Source: Candidatus Zhuqueibacterota bacterium
GTDB taxonomy: Bacteria > Zhuqueibacterota > Zhuqueibacteria > Zhuqueibacterales > Geothermadaptataceae
DNA length: 64,000 nucleotides
Direction of reading: 5' to 3'
Assembly (NCBI GenBank): GCA_030950365.1
Contig: JAUZRQ010000013.1
Coordinates: forward strand, 1-64,000
In this document: piece by piece, positions 53,362 through 63,178 of the stretch
How positions within the stretch are numbered: the stretch's first letter is position 1
Layout of the letters: each line of letters starts with the position of its first letter
Notes under the pieces: model-generated
Databases searched by the model: none
Told to the model about the DNA's origin: nothing
Seen by the model: only the letters and a program-made list of their open reading frames with translations
Position numbers and translations under genes: made by a program

Positions 53362-54729
53362 ATGAATCCCCCTGTTCGAGGTTCGGGACTGAAAGGGAAA
53401 ACTCAGTTTCGGCAAAACGTTTTTCTAGCAGAGCTGGACGAGCTGCGACAGCGACGCCAAAACCTTCTGGGCAAAGTTACCAAAAACTGATCAAATGCAA
53501 AGGCCCCATCAGCCCGGCTCGGCCTGGTGGGGCCTGCGCTTTCCAGGAGGGGGCATCCGATTGGCGGCGTTCAACCTTGGCGTGCTGCAAGCGCTATCGA
53601 AATACGGCATCCTGCGGCTGGTGGATGACCTTTCCACCATTTCCGGTGGCGGCTTCATCGGCGCCTGTTTGAGCTGCCTGCTCAACTCGCCAGACCATGC
53701 TCCCTAGTTCAAGCGTTTTCCCGGCCGTCACGAGCTGTGCTAAGTAGAACCGCTGATATTTCGGCCTCTGCGCAACAACAGCAACTATTGGCAGGCGGAG
53801 AGCTTGTGGGACTCGCTGCGCATCCCGGCGCTGCTGCGCGGCCTGTTCATCAACTTTCTCACCTTTCTGCCGTATATTTGGCTGGCCATGTTTAGCAGCG
53901 AGTAGCTGTATGGCCATTACTTTCGCCAGCTCGTCGCCGGTCAGATTTTGCCACGATGGAACAACTTGCTCGTACTCACGCCATGCGCGCTGGCGATTTT
54001 CGGGGCTTATGTGTTTTTGTCATTCGCTGTATACCGGATTTGTCGGCTCTGAAGCTCTCACCTGGCACCGCCACGACGGTGTCCGCGGCCGCGGTGTCGC
54101 CCAACAGCGGCTCCACCACCATCAAGCCGCTGGTCTTCATCCTGACACAGCTGAATTTGCGCCTCGGTTACTGGCTACCGAATCCGCGCAAACTCCACGC
54201 TAAGCGAAAGGTCATCTTTCACAAGGTAAAATTTGAGTATCTGTTGGAAGAATTGTTCAGCCGGTTCGATCCGGAAAGCCTGTTTGTGAATGCCAGCGAT
54301 GGCGAGCATCTGGAGGATCTGGGGATATACGAACTGCGGCGGCGCTGCCGGCTGATCATCGCCTCGGATGCCGGCGCCGATCCACATCACGATTTCAGCG
54401 ACCTGGCCAAGTTGATCCGCATGGTGCGAATCGACATGGCCATCGAGATCGACATCGATCTGGATCGGTTGCGGCTGAGCAGCGACCATCTCACCGAAAA
54501 TCACTGGGCGGTGGGCACCATCGATTACGGCGACGGCGAAACCGGTTATTTGATTTATCTGAAATCATCCGTCACCGGAGACGAAGAAGAATACATCCAC
54601 GAATACTGGAACAAACACCCGCGCTTTCCGCACGAATCCTCGGCGGAGCAGTTTTTCGACGAAACCCAGTTTGAAGTGTACCGCGTCCTGGGACATCGCA
54701 TGGCGCGAGTGTTATTCAGCGAGCCATAG
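53362..54729 (+). pseudogene. Decayed patatin-like phospholipase
   Basis: Fragments in several frames add up to a patatin-like protein. An N-terminal piece from 53362 (FRQNVFLAELDELRQRRQN) stops at about 53490. The catalytic piece follows (GGGIRLAAFNLGVLQAL and STISGGGFIGACLS, 53495-53707) and stops again; a membrane segment (53760-54040) carries another stop and a frame change. The C-terminal part (AAAVSPNSG, NASDGEHLEDLGIYELRRRCRLIIASDAG) is open to 54729. At least three disabling changes make sequencing error an unlikely sole cause. The family is lipid acyl hydrolases with Ser-Asp dyad. Confidence 0.85.
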
Positions 54730-54807
54730 GCACTGGCGCCCAACCACAACTAGCGGCGCACGGGATTTCAGGCGCCGGTGGAATAGCCTTGTCCACCGGC
54801 GCGGCGG

Positions 54808-56286
54808 TCATTCCACACGCTGTGACAACAACACTTCATTGAGCCAGTTTCGCGCGGCATTACGCAGAAACGCGTAATCCAGACTGTGCTCGTTCCAGTT
54901 GGCCACTTTCTCCATCAGCTCACGCGCCTTGCCTGGATTCTGCAGTTGCACCTCGCACAGCGCCCAGTAATACAGTACGAATGGATCGCGCTCGCTGGCC
55001 TGGCGGAAATGCGCGATGGCCGTGGCCGGATGCCCCTTCTGGTAGTACAAAAAGCCCATCACCCGGTGGTATTTTTCCATCTCCTTGAAATCCTTGCTCA
55101 TCGCGATCTTTTCCTTCAACTGCTCGGCGACATCGAAAGCCCGGTCGAACTGCTTCTGCCGCGCAAACAGACTGGCCTTGATGCACATGATGCGCTCGGC
55201 GATTTTTTCCGTCGTCCGCGCCGGCAGCTCATAATCGCTGAAAATGGCCTCGGCCCGCTTAACTTCTTGCATGGCTTTGTCCAGCTCGCCTTTTTCAATG
55301 TACAGCCGCGCCCGGAACAGGCTCGTTTCCGCCTGCCATTCCGGCAAATCTGAGGCCTTGGCAAATTGCCACGCTTTTTCCGCCGCCTTCAGCGCATCGT
55401 CAATCTTCCCCTCGTACAGGAACGAAGAGGCATACATCAGATGCGTATTCACGCGCCCCGAAGGGGAGGCTTCCAAATCCAGAGCTTTAAGAATGGCTTC
55501 CCGGGCATCCTCGTAGCGATCCATGAAAATGTAGTTTTCGCCGATTTTGCGCTGCGAGAACGCGAACGCCTTGCTCAGCTTCACCGCCTTTTTGTAGTAC
55601 TGAATGGCCTCTTTGTACTTGCCCATTTTGGTGTACAGGTCGGCGATGGAATCGTACGGGTTCGGTTCTTCCGGCAGCAGGCGCAGGTATTTTTTGAAAG
55701 CGGCCACGGCTTTTTCATACTCGCCAATCCGGCGGTAGGCATAGCCCAGATTGTTGTAGGCCGGCGCATAATTGTGATCGATTTCGATCGCCTTCAGAAA
55801 AGCCTCGATGGCTTTGTGGTCATCGCGCTCGCGGTACAGATAGCCCAGAAACCGGTGCGCGCGCTTATCGCGTGGATACAATTGCACCAGTTTTTTTCGC
55901 AGCTCAATAGCCCGCTCCGGGTTGTTCTCGGCCAGCGCCCGCAACGACTCGATCAGCAGCCGTTCGCCTTCGGACACATTTTTGGCCAGGGCCACGGCCA
56001 TTTTCAAATGCGTCTGATATTCGATGGCCGATGTGGCAATGTCGGCTAAATAGAAGTGACACAGGGCGAAATCCATGTCCTTTTCCAGAGCCCGGGAGAA
56101 ATAATCACGCGCCTCTTCCTCGCGCAGATTTTCATACAGCTCCAGGCCTTTCATGAACAGTTTTTTCGCCTCGGGAGAATTGGTGGTGATGGGCATTTCA
56201 TATTTCGTTGCATTATCACATCCCGCCAGCCATACCCCCAACAACACGATGCCGCATAACGCGACCAACAGCTTTTGCTTTTTCAT
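54808..56286 (-). CDS. TPR-repeat lipoprotein
   Basis: A 492-residue protein with signal peptide and lipobox LAGCDN, then a series of about ten tetratricopeptide units (for example ALEKDMDFALCHFYLADIA, AIEIDHNYAPAYNNLGYAYRRIGEYEKAV, YKEAIQYYKKAVKLSKAFAFS, and HPATAIAHFRQASERDPFVLYYW). Lengths and the A-x3-A pattern fit TPRs. It should be anchored in an envelope membrane as a scaffold for protein complexes. No partner is evident nearby; it converges on the decayed patatin gene. Confidence 0.9.
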   Translation of the reverse strand: MKKQKLLVALCGIVLLGVWLAGCDNATKYEMPITTNSPEAKKLFMKGLELYENLREEEARDYFSRALEKDMDFALCHFYLADIATSAIEYQTHLKMAVALAKNVSEGERLLIESLRALAENNPERAIELRKKLVQLYPRDKRAHRFLGYLYRERDDHKAIEAFLKAIEIDHNYAPAYNNLGYAYRRIGEYEKAVAAFKKYLRLLPEEPNPYDSIADLYTKMGKYKEAIQYYKKAVKLSKAFAFSQRKIGENYIFMDRYEDAREAILKALDLEASPSGRVNTHLMYASSFLYEGKIDDALKAAEKAWQFAKASDLPEWQAETSLFRARLYIEKGELDKAMQEVKRAEAIFSDYELPARTTEKIAERIMCIKASLFARQKQFDRAFDVAEQLKEKIAMSKDFKEMEKYHRVMGFLYYQKGHPATAIAHFRQASERDPFVLYYWALCEVQLQNPGKARELMEKVANWNEHSLDYAFLRNAARNWLNEVLLSQRVE

Positions 56287-56825
56287 GGCGGAACTCCAGA
56301 GTTAGGATGACAAAGCGTGTGTCAAACAACGAAATGTGGTGATGCGTTCAGGAATGCTCGGAAGGGCAGAGGCGATCGCGGTTCTGGTTCCGGGAAACAC
56401 CTGCGACGACCTCGTTATCGGAAGGGGAAGCGGTGGAATTGTTCATAATTTTAACAATATTCTGCGCCATTGTCAAGTAGAATCGCAAGCCCACGACGCC
56501 CGCCAGCACAGGGAAGCAGGGCTCCAATCGGTGCCAGCGTTTGCACGCTCTTTTTAGGCTATTACTGGAAGATGTTTTTTAAACCGCGAGGGCCCGAAGG
56601 GCGCGAAGAAAAAGCAACAACATTCCAATCCGCGTTCGATCCGCTTCGACCGTAGCTATCCGAAAATCCACAAGCTTGAAGCTTGTGCTACTTTCATCCC
56701 GTCAATTCGATCTAATTCGCAGAATCAGTCACTACAAACATGAAGCTGGTGTCCCATTGGTGCACAAAACGGTTGGATTCGCAGGGCTTACTGCTTATTT
56801 TAAAGCATTTGCGAGGAGGATATGA
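56287..56825. other. Intergenic ahead of the GH4-lut genes
   Basis: 539 bases between divergent genes, containing a REP-like palindrome at 56669-56687 and a generic dispersed phrase. GAGGAGG at 56812-56818 is the GH4 ribosome site. No consensus promoter called. Confidence 0.5.
56669..56687. repeat. REP-like palindrome, copy 3
   Basis: CACAAGCTTGAAGCTTGTG followed by ctac, as after copy 1 (gcttgtgctac). Confidence 0.7.
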
Positions 56826-58118
56826 ATGACCAAAATCGCTTTCATCGGCGCGGGCAGCGTGGTGTTCACCCAGAACCTGCTGACCGATATTTACCAGTTC
56901 CCCGAATTCAAAGACGCCACCATCGCGTTGCTGGACATTGATCCGGTGCGGCTTAAGGCCGCCGGGAAAATGGCCCGCACCATCCAGGAACGCGCCGGCG
57001 CCAGCGGCCGCATCGAGGAGCACCTGGACCGGCGGCGCGCGCTGGAGAACGCCGATTTCGTGCTGAACATGGTGCAGGTGGGCATGCACGAGGCCACCCT
57101 GCTCGATTTCGAGATCCCCAAAAAGTACGGCCTGCGGCAGACCATCGCCGACACGGTGGGCATTGGCGGCATTTTTCGTTTCTTGCGCACGGCGCCGGTG
57201 GTGGAATCGCTGTGCCGAGACATCGAAGAAGTGGCCGCGGACGCCCTGCTGCTCAATTACACCAATCCCATGGCCATGCTCATGCTGCTGATCTTTCGAC
57301 AGAGCCGCGTGCGCGCGGTCGGCCTGTGCCACAGCATCCAGAACACCGCCGAACAGCTCGAATCGTACATGCAGCTCGAAAGAGGCACGCTGCACTATCA
57401 CGCGGCCGGCATCAATCACATGGCCTGGTTTCTACGGCTGCGCTACCGGGGCGAAGATGCTTATCCGCGCCTGCGCGCGGCCATGAAGGACGACGCCATC
57501 CGCGCCCGCGATCCGGTGCGATTCGAGATTTTTCGGCGATTCGGCTATTTCGTCAGCGAATCCAGCGAGCACATGGCCGAATACGTGCCCTATTTCATCC
57601 AGTTCCCGGAAGAAGTGCAGCGGCTGCGCATCCCCCTGGATGAGTACATCCGGCGCAGCGAGGCCAATCTCAAAACCTTTGAGGCGGTTCGTCAAAAACT
57701 GGACCGCGGCGAAGCGTTCGCCCTGCGTCCGAGCAATGAATACGCGGCAGAGATTATGCACGCGGTGGTTGAGGATGATCCGAGGGTGATTTACGGCAAT
57801 GTGGAAAACATCGGCCTGATCACCAACCTGCCGCAAGGCTGCTGCGTCGAAGTGCCCTGCCTGGTGGACCGCAACGGCATCCAGCCGACGGTGGTGGGCG
57901 CGCTGCCCCCACAACTGGCGGCGCTGAATCGCACCAATGTGAATGTGCAGGAATTGGCCGTGGCGGCCTACACGGAGCGCTGCCGCGAGCATGTGTACCA
58001 CGCGGCGTTGCTCGATCCCAACACCACCGCGCAACTCTCCACCGATGCCATCTGCGCCATGGTGGACGAGCTATTCGAAGCGCACCGCAAACGGCTGCCG
58101 GATTTTTTCTTCGATTGA
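56826..58118 (+). CDS. Family GH4 glycosidase (alpha-galactosidase/glucosidase-like)
   Basis: A 430-residue GH4 enzyme. The N-terminus KIAFIGAGSVVFTQNLLTD binds NAD; VLNMVQVGMHEA, LLLNYTNPMAM, GLCHSIQNTAEQL (metal-ligand Cys) and AAGINHMAWF (metal-ligand His) are GH4 hallmarks. The C-terminus ends in the usual GNVENIGLITNLPQGCCVEVPCLVD block. GH4 enzymes act by an NAD- and Mn-dependent redox mechanism on alpha-galactosides, alpha-glucosides or glucuronides; the Cys-His-Ser pattern (CHS) is closest to alpha-galactosidase/alpha-glucosidase types. It starts the cluster with lutABC, 56 bases ahead of lutA. Confidence 0.92.
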   Translation: MTKIAFIGAGSVVFTQNLLTDIYQFPEFKDATIALLDIDPVRLKAAGKMARTIQERAGASGRIEEHLDRRRALENADFVLNMVQVGMHEATLLDFEIPKKYGLRQTIADTVGIGGIFRFLRTAPVVESLCRDIEEVAADALLLNYTNPMAMLMLLIFRQSRVRAVGLCHSIQNTAEQLESYMQLERGTLHYHAAGINHMAWFLRLRYRGEDAYPRLRAAMKDDAIRARDPVRFEIFRRFGYFVSESSEHMAEYVPYFIQFPEEVQRLRIPLDEYIRRSEANLKTFEAVRQKLDRGEAFALRPSNEYAAEIMHAVVEDDPRVIYGNVENIGLITNLPQGCCVEVPCLVDRNGIQPTVVGALPPQLAALNRTNVNVQELAVAAYTERCREHVYHAALLDPNTTAQLSTDAICAMVDELFEAHRKRLPDFFFD

Positions 58119-58174
58119 TTTGAATCAAGTAACCAAAAGCCGCTTTCAAACTTCATTGCATCCAGAAAGGACTC

Positions 58175-58897
58175 ATGCGCGTTTCGCTATTCATTCCCTG
58201 CCTCGTGGATCAGGTCTATCCGGAGATCGGGCTGTCCATGGCCCGGGTGCTGGAACGGCTGGGCTTTGAGCTGCACTACGATCCGCGCCAGACGTGCTGC
58301 GGGCAACCGGCCTTCAACGCCGGGCATGTGAGCGAAGCCCGCAGCGTGGCGGAAAATTTTGTCGAGGTGTTTCGCGAGGCCAGGGTAATTGTCGGGCCTT
58401 CCGGCTCGTGCACCGCGATGGTGCGGCATTTTTATGGCCGGCTGTTTGCCAGGCATCCCCTGGCCGCCGCGGCCGGCGATCTTTCCCGGCGCGTGTATGA
58501 ATTTTCAGAATTTCTGAAGCAGTACGTGCCGGCCGATCGCATTCGTGGGGCATTTTCGGCAAAGATGGGCTTTCATAATTCTTGCCACAGCTACCGCGAG
58601 CTCGGCATCACCGATGAGCATGTAGCCTTTTTGCAGCATATCCGCGGTCTGGAGTGGATTCCCCTGCCCGGCGAGCCGGTGTGCTGCGGATTCGGCGGCC
58701 TGTTTTCATTCAAGTTTGCCCCAATCGCCGAAACCATGGCCAAAACCCGCCTCGACATGTTCCTCGAAGCGGGCTGCGATACGCTGCTGTCCAACGACCC
58801 TGGCTGCATCATGCACCTGCGGCAGGAAGTGCAGGCGCGCGGCCTGCCGCTGCGGATTTTGCACCTGGCCGAGCTACTGGACCGCGCCATGGAATAG
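58175..58897 (+). CDS. lutA: Lactate utilization protein A (LutA/LldE)
   Basis: A 240-residue protein with two CCG domains: FIPCLVDQVYPEIG and QTCCGQPAFNAG, then NSCHSYRELG and EPVCCGFGGLFSFKF. LutA is the FeS subunit of the LutABC L-lactate dehydrogenase complex. Length and motifs are standard. It follows the GH4 gene closely and is followed by lutB after 164 bases. CCG-domain sequences here are distinct from those of the sHdr HdrB proteins. Confidence 0.93.
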   Translation: MRVSLFIPCLVDQVYPEIGLSMARVLERLGFELHYDPRQTCCGQPAFNAGHVSEARSVAENFVEVFREARVIVGPSGSCTAMVRHFYGRLFARHPLAAAAGDLSRRVYEFSEFLKQYVPADRIRGAFSAKMGFHNSCHSYRELGITDEHVAFLQHIRGLEWIPLPGEPVCCGFGGLFSFKFAPIAETMAKTRLDMFLEAGCDTLLSNDPGCIMHLRQEVQARGLPLRILHLAELLDRAME

Positions 58898-59061
58898 CGT
58901 GCCGGCGGTCGGGATCCGCCTCCAACCGAAATTCTTGGAATTAGAATCCGTCACTGACGGCAAATTTTCAAAATCCCGCAAGATGGTGAATACAGAACTG
59001 AGTAGTGTAATAAAAACTCATTTCGAATTGATCTTCTCACACTCATTAACCAGGACGTTTC

Positions 59062-60456
59062 ATGCAGGAGCCCAGAGCCTTTCTCCAGCGCGCGGCGGCA
59101 AAAACGCGCGATGAAGAGCACCGGCTGAAAATCTTAAAGGCCATTGACACGTACACTCGCGTCGTCGAACAGCGCAAACACACCCAATTTCGCGACTGGC
59201 GGCAGGCCCGTCAACTGGCGGCGCGCATCAAGGATGATGTACTGGCGCGGCTGCCAGAATTGTTGCAACAGTTCGAAGAACGCATCACGGCGCGGGGGGC
59301 GCGGGTTTTCTGGGCCGAAACCGCCGCCGAGGCCCGCCAGTACATTCTCGACCTTGTGGCACGCCGGCAGGCCCGCGTGGTGGTGAAATCGAAATCCATG
59401 ACCACCGAAGAGATTGGTTTGAATGAGGCCCTGCAGCACGCTGGCGTCGACGTGTGGGAAAGCGATCTGGGCGAGCTGATCGTGCAGGTGGCCGGCGAGA
59501 AACCGTACCACATCGTCACCCCGGCCATGCACAAGAATCGCGAGGACGTGGCGCGGCTGTTTCACGAAAAGTTAGGCGCGCCCCTGACGCAGGACGTGGA
59601 GCAGCTCACCATGATCGCCCGCGAGCATCTGCGACACGCCTATGTCTCGGCCGAGATCGGCATCACCGGCGCCAATTTCATTCTCGCCGAAGAAGGCGCC
59701 ATCGTGATGACCGAAAACGAGGGCAACGGCCGCCTGACCATGGCCTGTCCGCCGGTGCACGTGGTCCTGGTGGGCCTCGAAAAAGTGTTGCCATCCATGC
59801 GGGAGCTGGCGCTGTTCCTGCCGCTGTTGGCCACCAGTGGTACCGGCCAGCAAATCACTTGCTACAATTCCATCGTGCGCGGCCCGCGGCAACCCGGCGA
59901 ACCCGACGGTCCCGAGGAAATGCACATCATTTTGCTGGACAATGGTCGCACCGAGCTGCTTGCGCAACCGGAGTTCCAGCACGTACTGCGTTGCATCCGC
60001 TGCGGCGCGTGCCTCAATGCCTGCCCGGTGTACCGCACCATCGGCGGGCATACTTACAACACGCCGTATCAGGGTCCTATCGGCTCGGTCATCACGCCGC
60101 ATTTGCGCGGTTTTCGGCAGTGGTACCACCTGCCCTTTGCATCCAGCCTGTGCGGTGCCTGTTCGGATGTATGTCCGGTGAACATCGACTTGCACCATCT
60201 GCTGCTGTGGAACCGCCACCGAGCGGTGGAACGCGAGCACACGGCCGCGCCCGGCTGGCGGCTGGCCATGAAGCTCTGGGCCTGGGGCATGCGACGGCGA
60301 AAGCGGATCGCACTGCTACGCCCCTGGCTGCGGCTCGGCACGAAATTGCTGCTCCCGCTGCTGCCCGGCGCGCAGCGCCGACGCGTTCCATCCATGGCCG
60401 AACACTCGTTTGCCCGATTATGGAGAGACCATGAGCGCCAGAAATCGCATTTTTGA
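59062..60456 (+). CDS. lutB: Lactate utilization protein B (LutB/LldF)
   Basis: A 464-residue LutB. The N-terminal part includes KSKSMTTEEIGLNEAL and the LUD-domain motif ITGANFILAEEGAIVMTENEGNGRL; two [4Fe-4S] motifs follow, CIRCGACLNACPV (about residues 310-322) and CGACSDVCPV (about 364-373). It forms the LutABC lactate dehydrogenase with LutA and LutC and would pass electrons onward to quinone. The stop overlaps lutC by 26 bases. Confidence 0.95.
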   Translation: MQEPRAFLQRAAAKTRDEEHRLKILKAIDTYTRVVEQRKHTQFRDWRQARQLAARIKDDVLARLPELLQQFEERITARGARVFWAETAAEARQYILDLVARRQARVVVKSKSMTTEEIGLNEALQHAGVDVWESDLGELIVQVAGEKPYHIVTPAMHKNREDVARLFHEKLGAPLTQDVEQLTMIAREHLRHAYVSAEIGITGANFILAEEGAIVMTENEGNGRLTMACPPVHVVLVGLEKVLPSMRELALFLPLLATSGTGQQITCYNSIVRGPRQPGEPDGPEEMHIILLDNGRTELLAQPEFQHVLRCIRCGACLNACPVYRTIGGHTYNTPYQGPIGSVITPHLRGFRQWYHLPFASSLCGACSDVCPVNIDLHHLLLWNRHRAVEREHTAAPGWRLAMKLWAWGMRRRKRIALLRPWLRLGTKLLLPLLPGAQRRRVPSMAEHSFARLWRDHERQKSHF

Positions 60457-61090
60457 AAAATTGCGGCAGGCAATGCGTCCTGCATCGGCCGAAGCCCTGC
60501 CAGACGTCCGCGATGCCGATGTGTACCGGGATTATCCGTCCGATCCGGCATCACTGTTCGAGCTGTTTAAAACCCGGCTGGAAGAGCTGCGCGGCGAGGT
60601 GTACCGCGTTGGCGATGAGGTGGCCGCTTCGGACAAAGTTGTCGAGCTGGCAGACAGTGTGGGAGGATCGGTGATGGTGCAACCTGGAGAACCCATGGCA
60701 TCGTTGTTGCCCGGATTGGCCGAACGGCTGTGCGACAGACTCGTGGATGCCGCCGCCGTTGCCGATTCAGCCGATTTCGCCCGCGTTGAAGTGGGCGTCA
60801 CGGCCGCGGATTTTCTGATCGCACGCACGGGCAGCGTGCTGTTGCGCACCATTTCTTCCGGCGGCCGGCGGCTTTCGGTCTTGCCACCGTTCCACATCGT
60901 GGTGGCGCGTGCTTCGCAAATGGTGCCTTCGCTGGAAGAAGCACTCAATGGGCTGAAAGGACTATCGCCAGACTGGAGCTATGCCGCGCTGATCACCGGC
61001 CCTTCGCGGACGGCGGATATCGAGAAAATTCTGGTGCTCGGCGCGCATGGTCCAAAACGGCTGGCCGTCGTGGTGGTGGACGCGGCCTAA
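60431..61090 (+). CDS. lutC: Lactate utilization protein C (LutC/LldG)
   Basis: A 219-residue LUD-domain protein: RNRIFEKLRQAM at the start, VGVTAADFLIARTGSVLLRT in the middle and SYAALITGPSRTADIEKILVLGAHGPKRLAVVVVD at the end, the LUD signature. The start at 60431 has GGAGAG upstream. Completes lutABC. Confidence 0.94.
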   Translation: MSARNRIFEKLRQAMRPASAEALPDVRDADVYRDYPSDPASLFELFKTRLEELRGEVYRVGDEVAASDKVVELADSVGGSVMVQPGEPMASLLPGLAERLCDRLVDAAAVADSADFARVEVGVTAADFLIARTGSVLLRTISSGGRRLSVLPPFHIVVARASQMVPSLEEALNGLKGLSPDWSYAALITGPSRTADIEKILVLGAHGPKRLAVVVVDAA

Positions 61091-61106
61091 ATTCAGGAGT
61101 TCCCTC

Positions 61107-61757
61107 ATGAAGCGCGCGGTGCTGTTTGATTTTGACGGCGTGATGGCGGACACATTCCGGTATAATTTCGAGGCGTGGCAGCACGTGCTGGCGCCACTGG
61201 GCATCCGCCTCCAGCCCCGCGAGGTTTACCTGCATGAAGGCCAGCCGGTCAGGGGCGTCCTTGGCGGACTGCTCCAATCGCACGGACGAACCCTGAGCGA
61301 GGCGGAGTTGCGGCACCTCATCGATGAAAAACAGCGCTTTTTCCGCGAGCATCAGCGGGCGCGGCCGCTCCCGGGCGTCGTGGTCTTTTTGCAGGAGGTG
61401 AAACGCCGCGGTTTCAAGACCGCATTGGTTACCGGCACCACGCGCCAAAATGTGGAAACCGTGCTGTCGCCGGAGGCCCTGGCGCTTTTCGATACGCTGG
61501 TTACCGAAGGCGCCACGAAGCATGGCAAACCGCATCCCGATCCCTATTTAGAAGCCGCCCGCCGCCTGCGGGTGGCGCCCGAAGAGTGCGTGGTCATCGA
61601 AAACGCGCCGCTGGGCATTCGGGCCGCCAAACGCGCCGGTATGACCTGCGTCGCCATCACGTCCAGTCTCCCTGCTGAAGACCTGCAGGAAGCCGATTTC
61701 ATTTTTCGCGATATTCCGGACGTGCAAAAGCATTTCGATCGCATTTACAGGTTGTGA
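61107..61757 (+). CDS. HAD-superfamily phosphatase/phosphomutase-like hydrolase
   Basis: A 216-residue HAD subfamily I protein: motif I FDFDGVMADT (nucleophile and acid Asp), motif II TGTT, motif III K in TKHGKPHPDPYL, motif IV VVIENAPLGIRAAKRAGM. A small helical cap lies between motifs I and II. Closest in type to beta-phosphoglucomutase or sugar-phosphate phosphatases; the substrate is unknown. CAGGAG lies nine bases before the ATG; it is 16 bases after lutC, so probably the last gene of the GH4-lut unit. Confidence 0.9.
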   Translation: MKRAVLFDFDGVMADTFRYNFEAWQHVLAPLGIRLQPREVYLHEGQPVRGVLGGLLQSHGRTLSEAELRHLIDEKQRFFREHQRARPLPGVVVFLQEVKRRGFKTALVTGTTRQNVETVLSPEALALFDTLVTEGATKHGKPHPDPYLEAARRLRVAPEECVVIENAPLGIRAAKRAGMTCVAITSSLPAEDLQEADFIFRDIPDVQKHFDRIYRL

Positions 61758-62016
61758 TCGACCGCGAAAATTCGCTATATTGGGATGGCGCAATCCGCCG
61801 GTGTGCATCTGGCAATCGCTGGATATGCGAGCTAAATCCATCATGATTTTATGGAATTGAAGCCACGGTTCGACCCGGATGGGTTTTGAACTGGACCCGT
61901 TTTGATTAGCGATTGTGGGTAAAAGTATCTGCCTTGCCTTTTTGTGAAACGTTGCCCTTAAAACTCGTGCGTGAACAGGAACGGAAAACGCTGACCTCAA
62001 ACGTTGCAATCGGACC

Positions 62017-62973
62017 ATGTCAACATCTCACAAATACGTATTCGGGCCGGTGCCGTCGCGGCGGCTGGGCTATTCGCTGGGCGTGGATGTGGTCCCGGCC
62101 AAAACCTGCAATTTGAACTGCGTGTATTGCGAGCTGGGCCGCACCACGCGCCAGACTCTCGAACGGCGCTCCTATGTGCCCATGGACGCGGTGTTGGCGG
62201 ATATCCGCAACGCGGTGGCCGTCATTGAACAGATCGATTTCATCACGTTCACCGGCTCCGGTGAGCCCACTCTGAATGCCGATCTCGGCCGCATGATCGA
62301 GGCCGTGCGCGCGTTCACGAAAATCCGCATTGCCGTGCTCACCAACGGCACCCTGCTGTACCTGCCCGACGTACGCCGCGATCTGGCCCGCGCCGATGTG
62401 GTGATTCCTTCGCTGGACGCCGTGTCCGAAGAGGCCTTCCGGCGCGTTAACCGGCCGCACGGTCGATTGAATCTCGCGGACATCATCGAAGGACTGAAAC
62501 AATTTCGGCGGGAATACAACGGCCAGCTCTGGCTGGAAATTCTATTTGTGAAGGGCTTGAACGATCAGCCGGAGCATGTCCGACAGTTAAAGCGAGTGAT
62601 TCAAGATACCCGACCGGATCGGGTGCAACTGAACACAGTGGTGCGGCCGCCGGCCGAAAGCAACATCGAGCCGGTGGCGCAGGAGTGGCTGGAAGCGGTG
62701 CGCCGGCAAATCGGCGAAAAGGCGGAGGTCATCGCGTCGTTCCAGCCGCACGACCACCAGCGCATTTGCGACAATAAAATGGATACCATTCTGGCGCTGG
62801 TGTCCCACCGGCCGGTGACGCTGCAAGACATTCACGATAGCCTGGGCTATTCAGAAGCCAATATCCGCGAGGTGCTGGACCACCTGCGGCAGCAGGGCCG
62901 GATACAGGAAAAACGGCATTTGAATCGCGTTTATTATTTCGTGCCGTTGCGGGAAGAAATGAACGGTGAGTAG
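62017..62973 (+). CDS. Radical SAM protein with C-terminal winged helix (COG0731-like)
   Basis: A 318-residue radical SAM protein. FGPVPSRRLGYSLGVDVVP precedes the cluster motif CNLNCVYCELGRTT (C-x3-C-x2-C), and ITFTGSGEPTLN is the GGE-like motif. The last about 75 residues form a winged helix (SHRPVTLQDIHDSLGYSEANIREVLDHLRQQGRIQ). The family is often annotated as wyosine-synthase-like but occurs in bacteria without wyosine; function unknown. The short upstream ATG at 62004 is out of frame. Confidence 0.88.
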   Translation: MSTSHKYVFGPVPSRRLGYSLGVDVVPAKTCNLNCVYCELGRTTRQTLERRSYVPMDAVLADIRNAVAVIEQIDFITFTGSGEPTLNADLGRMIEAVRAFTKIRIAVLTNGTLLYLPDVRRDLARADVVIPSLDAVSEEAFRRVNRPHGRLNLADIIEGLKQFRREYNGQLWLEILFVKGLNDQPEHVRQLKRVIQDTRPDRVQLNTVVRPPAESNIEPVAQEWLEAVRRQIGEKAEVIASFQPHDHQRICDNKMDTILALVSHRPVTLQDIHDSLGYSEANIREVLDHLRQQGRIQEKRHLNRVYYFVPLREEMNGE

Positions 62974-63123
62974 CATGAATCTTTTTTTGGTGAATCATCA
63001 GTGCCAATCTGTGTAATCTGTGGTTTTCCCCACTTGCTCCTCAACCTGAAAAAAATCCGGGACACAATATTCCTAATTTCATCGTCTCCCCTCTGGTCGC
63101 CGTCGAAATCCAGAAAACAAAAG

Positions 63124-63154
63124 GCCCTAACAGAGTTTTACGCTCTGCCAGGGC
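63124..63154 (-). terminator. Rho-independent terminator of the CBS-domain gene
   Basis: On the minus strand GCCCTGGCAGAG and CTCTGTTAGGGC (63143-63154 and 63124-63135) form a strong stem followed by CTTTTGTTTT. It lies 25 bases after the stop, and also could end the plus-strand radical SAM transcript (tail TTGTTTTT). Confidence 0.92.
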
Positions 63155-63178
63155 TTGTTTTTCCGGTTTGCGCTTCAA

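Noticed and set aside
53362-54729. Two separate genes instead of a patatin pseudogene
   Set aside because: The pieces follow the order of one patatin-like protein and the catalytic and C-terminal parts are each incomplete.
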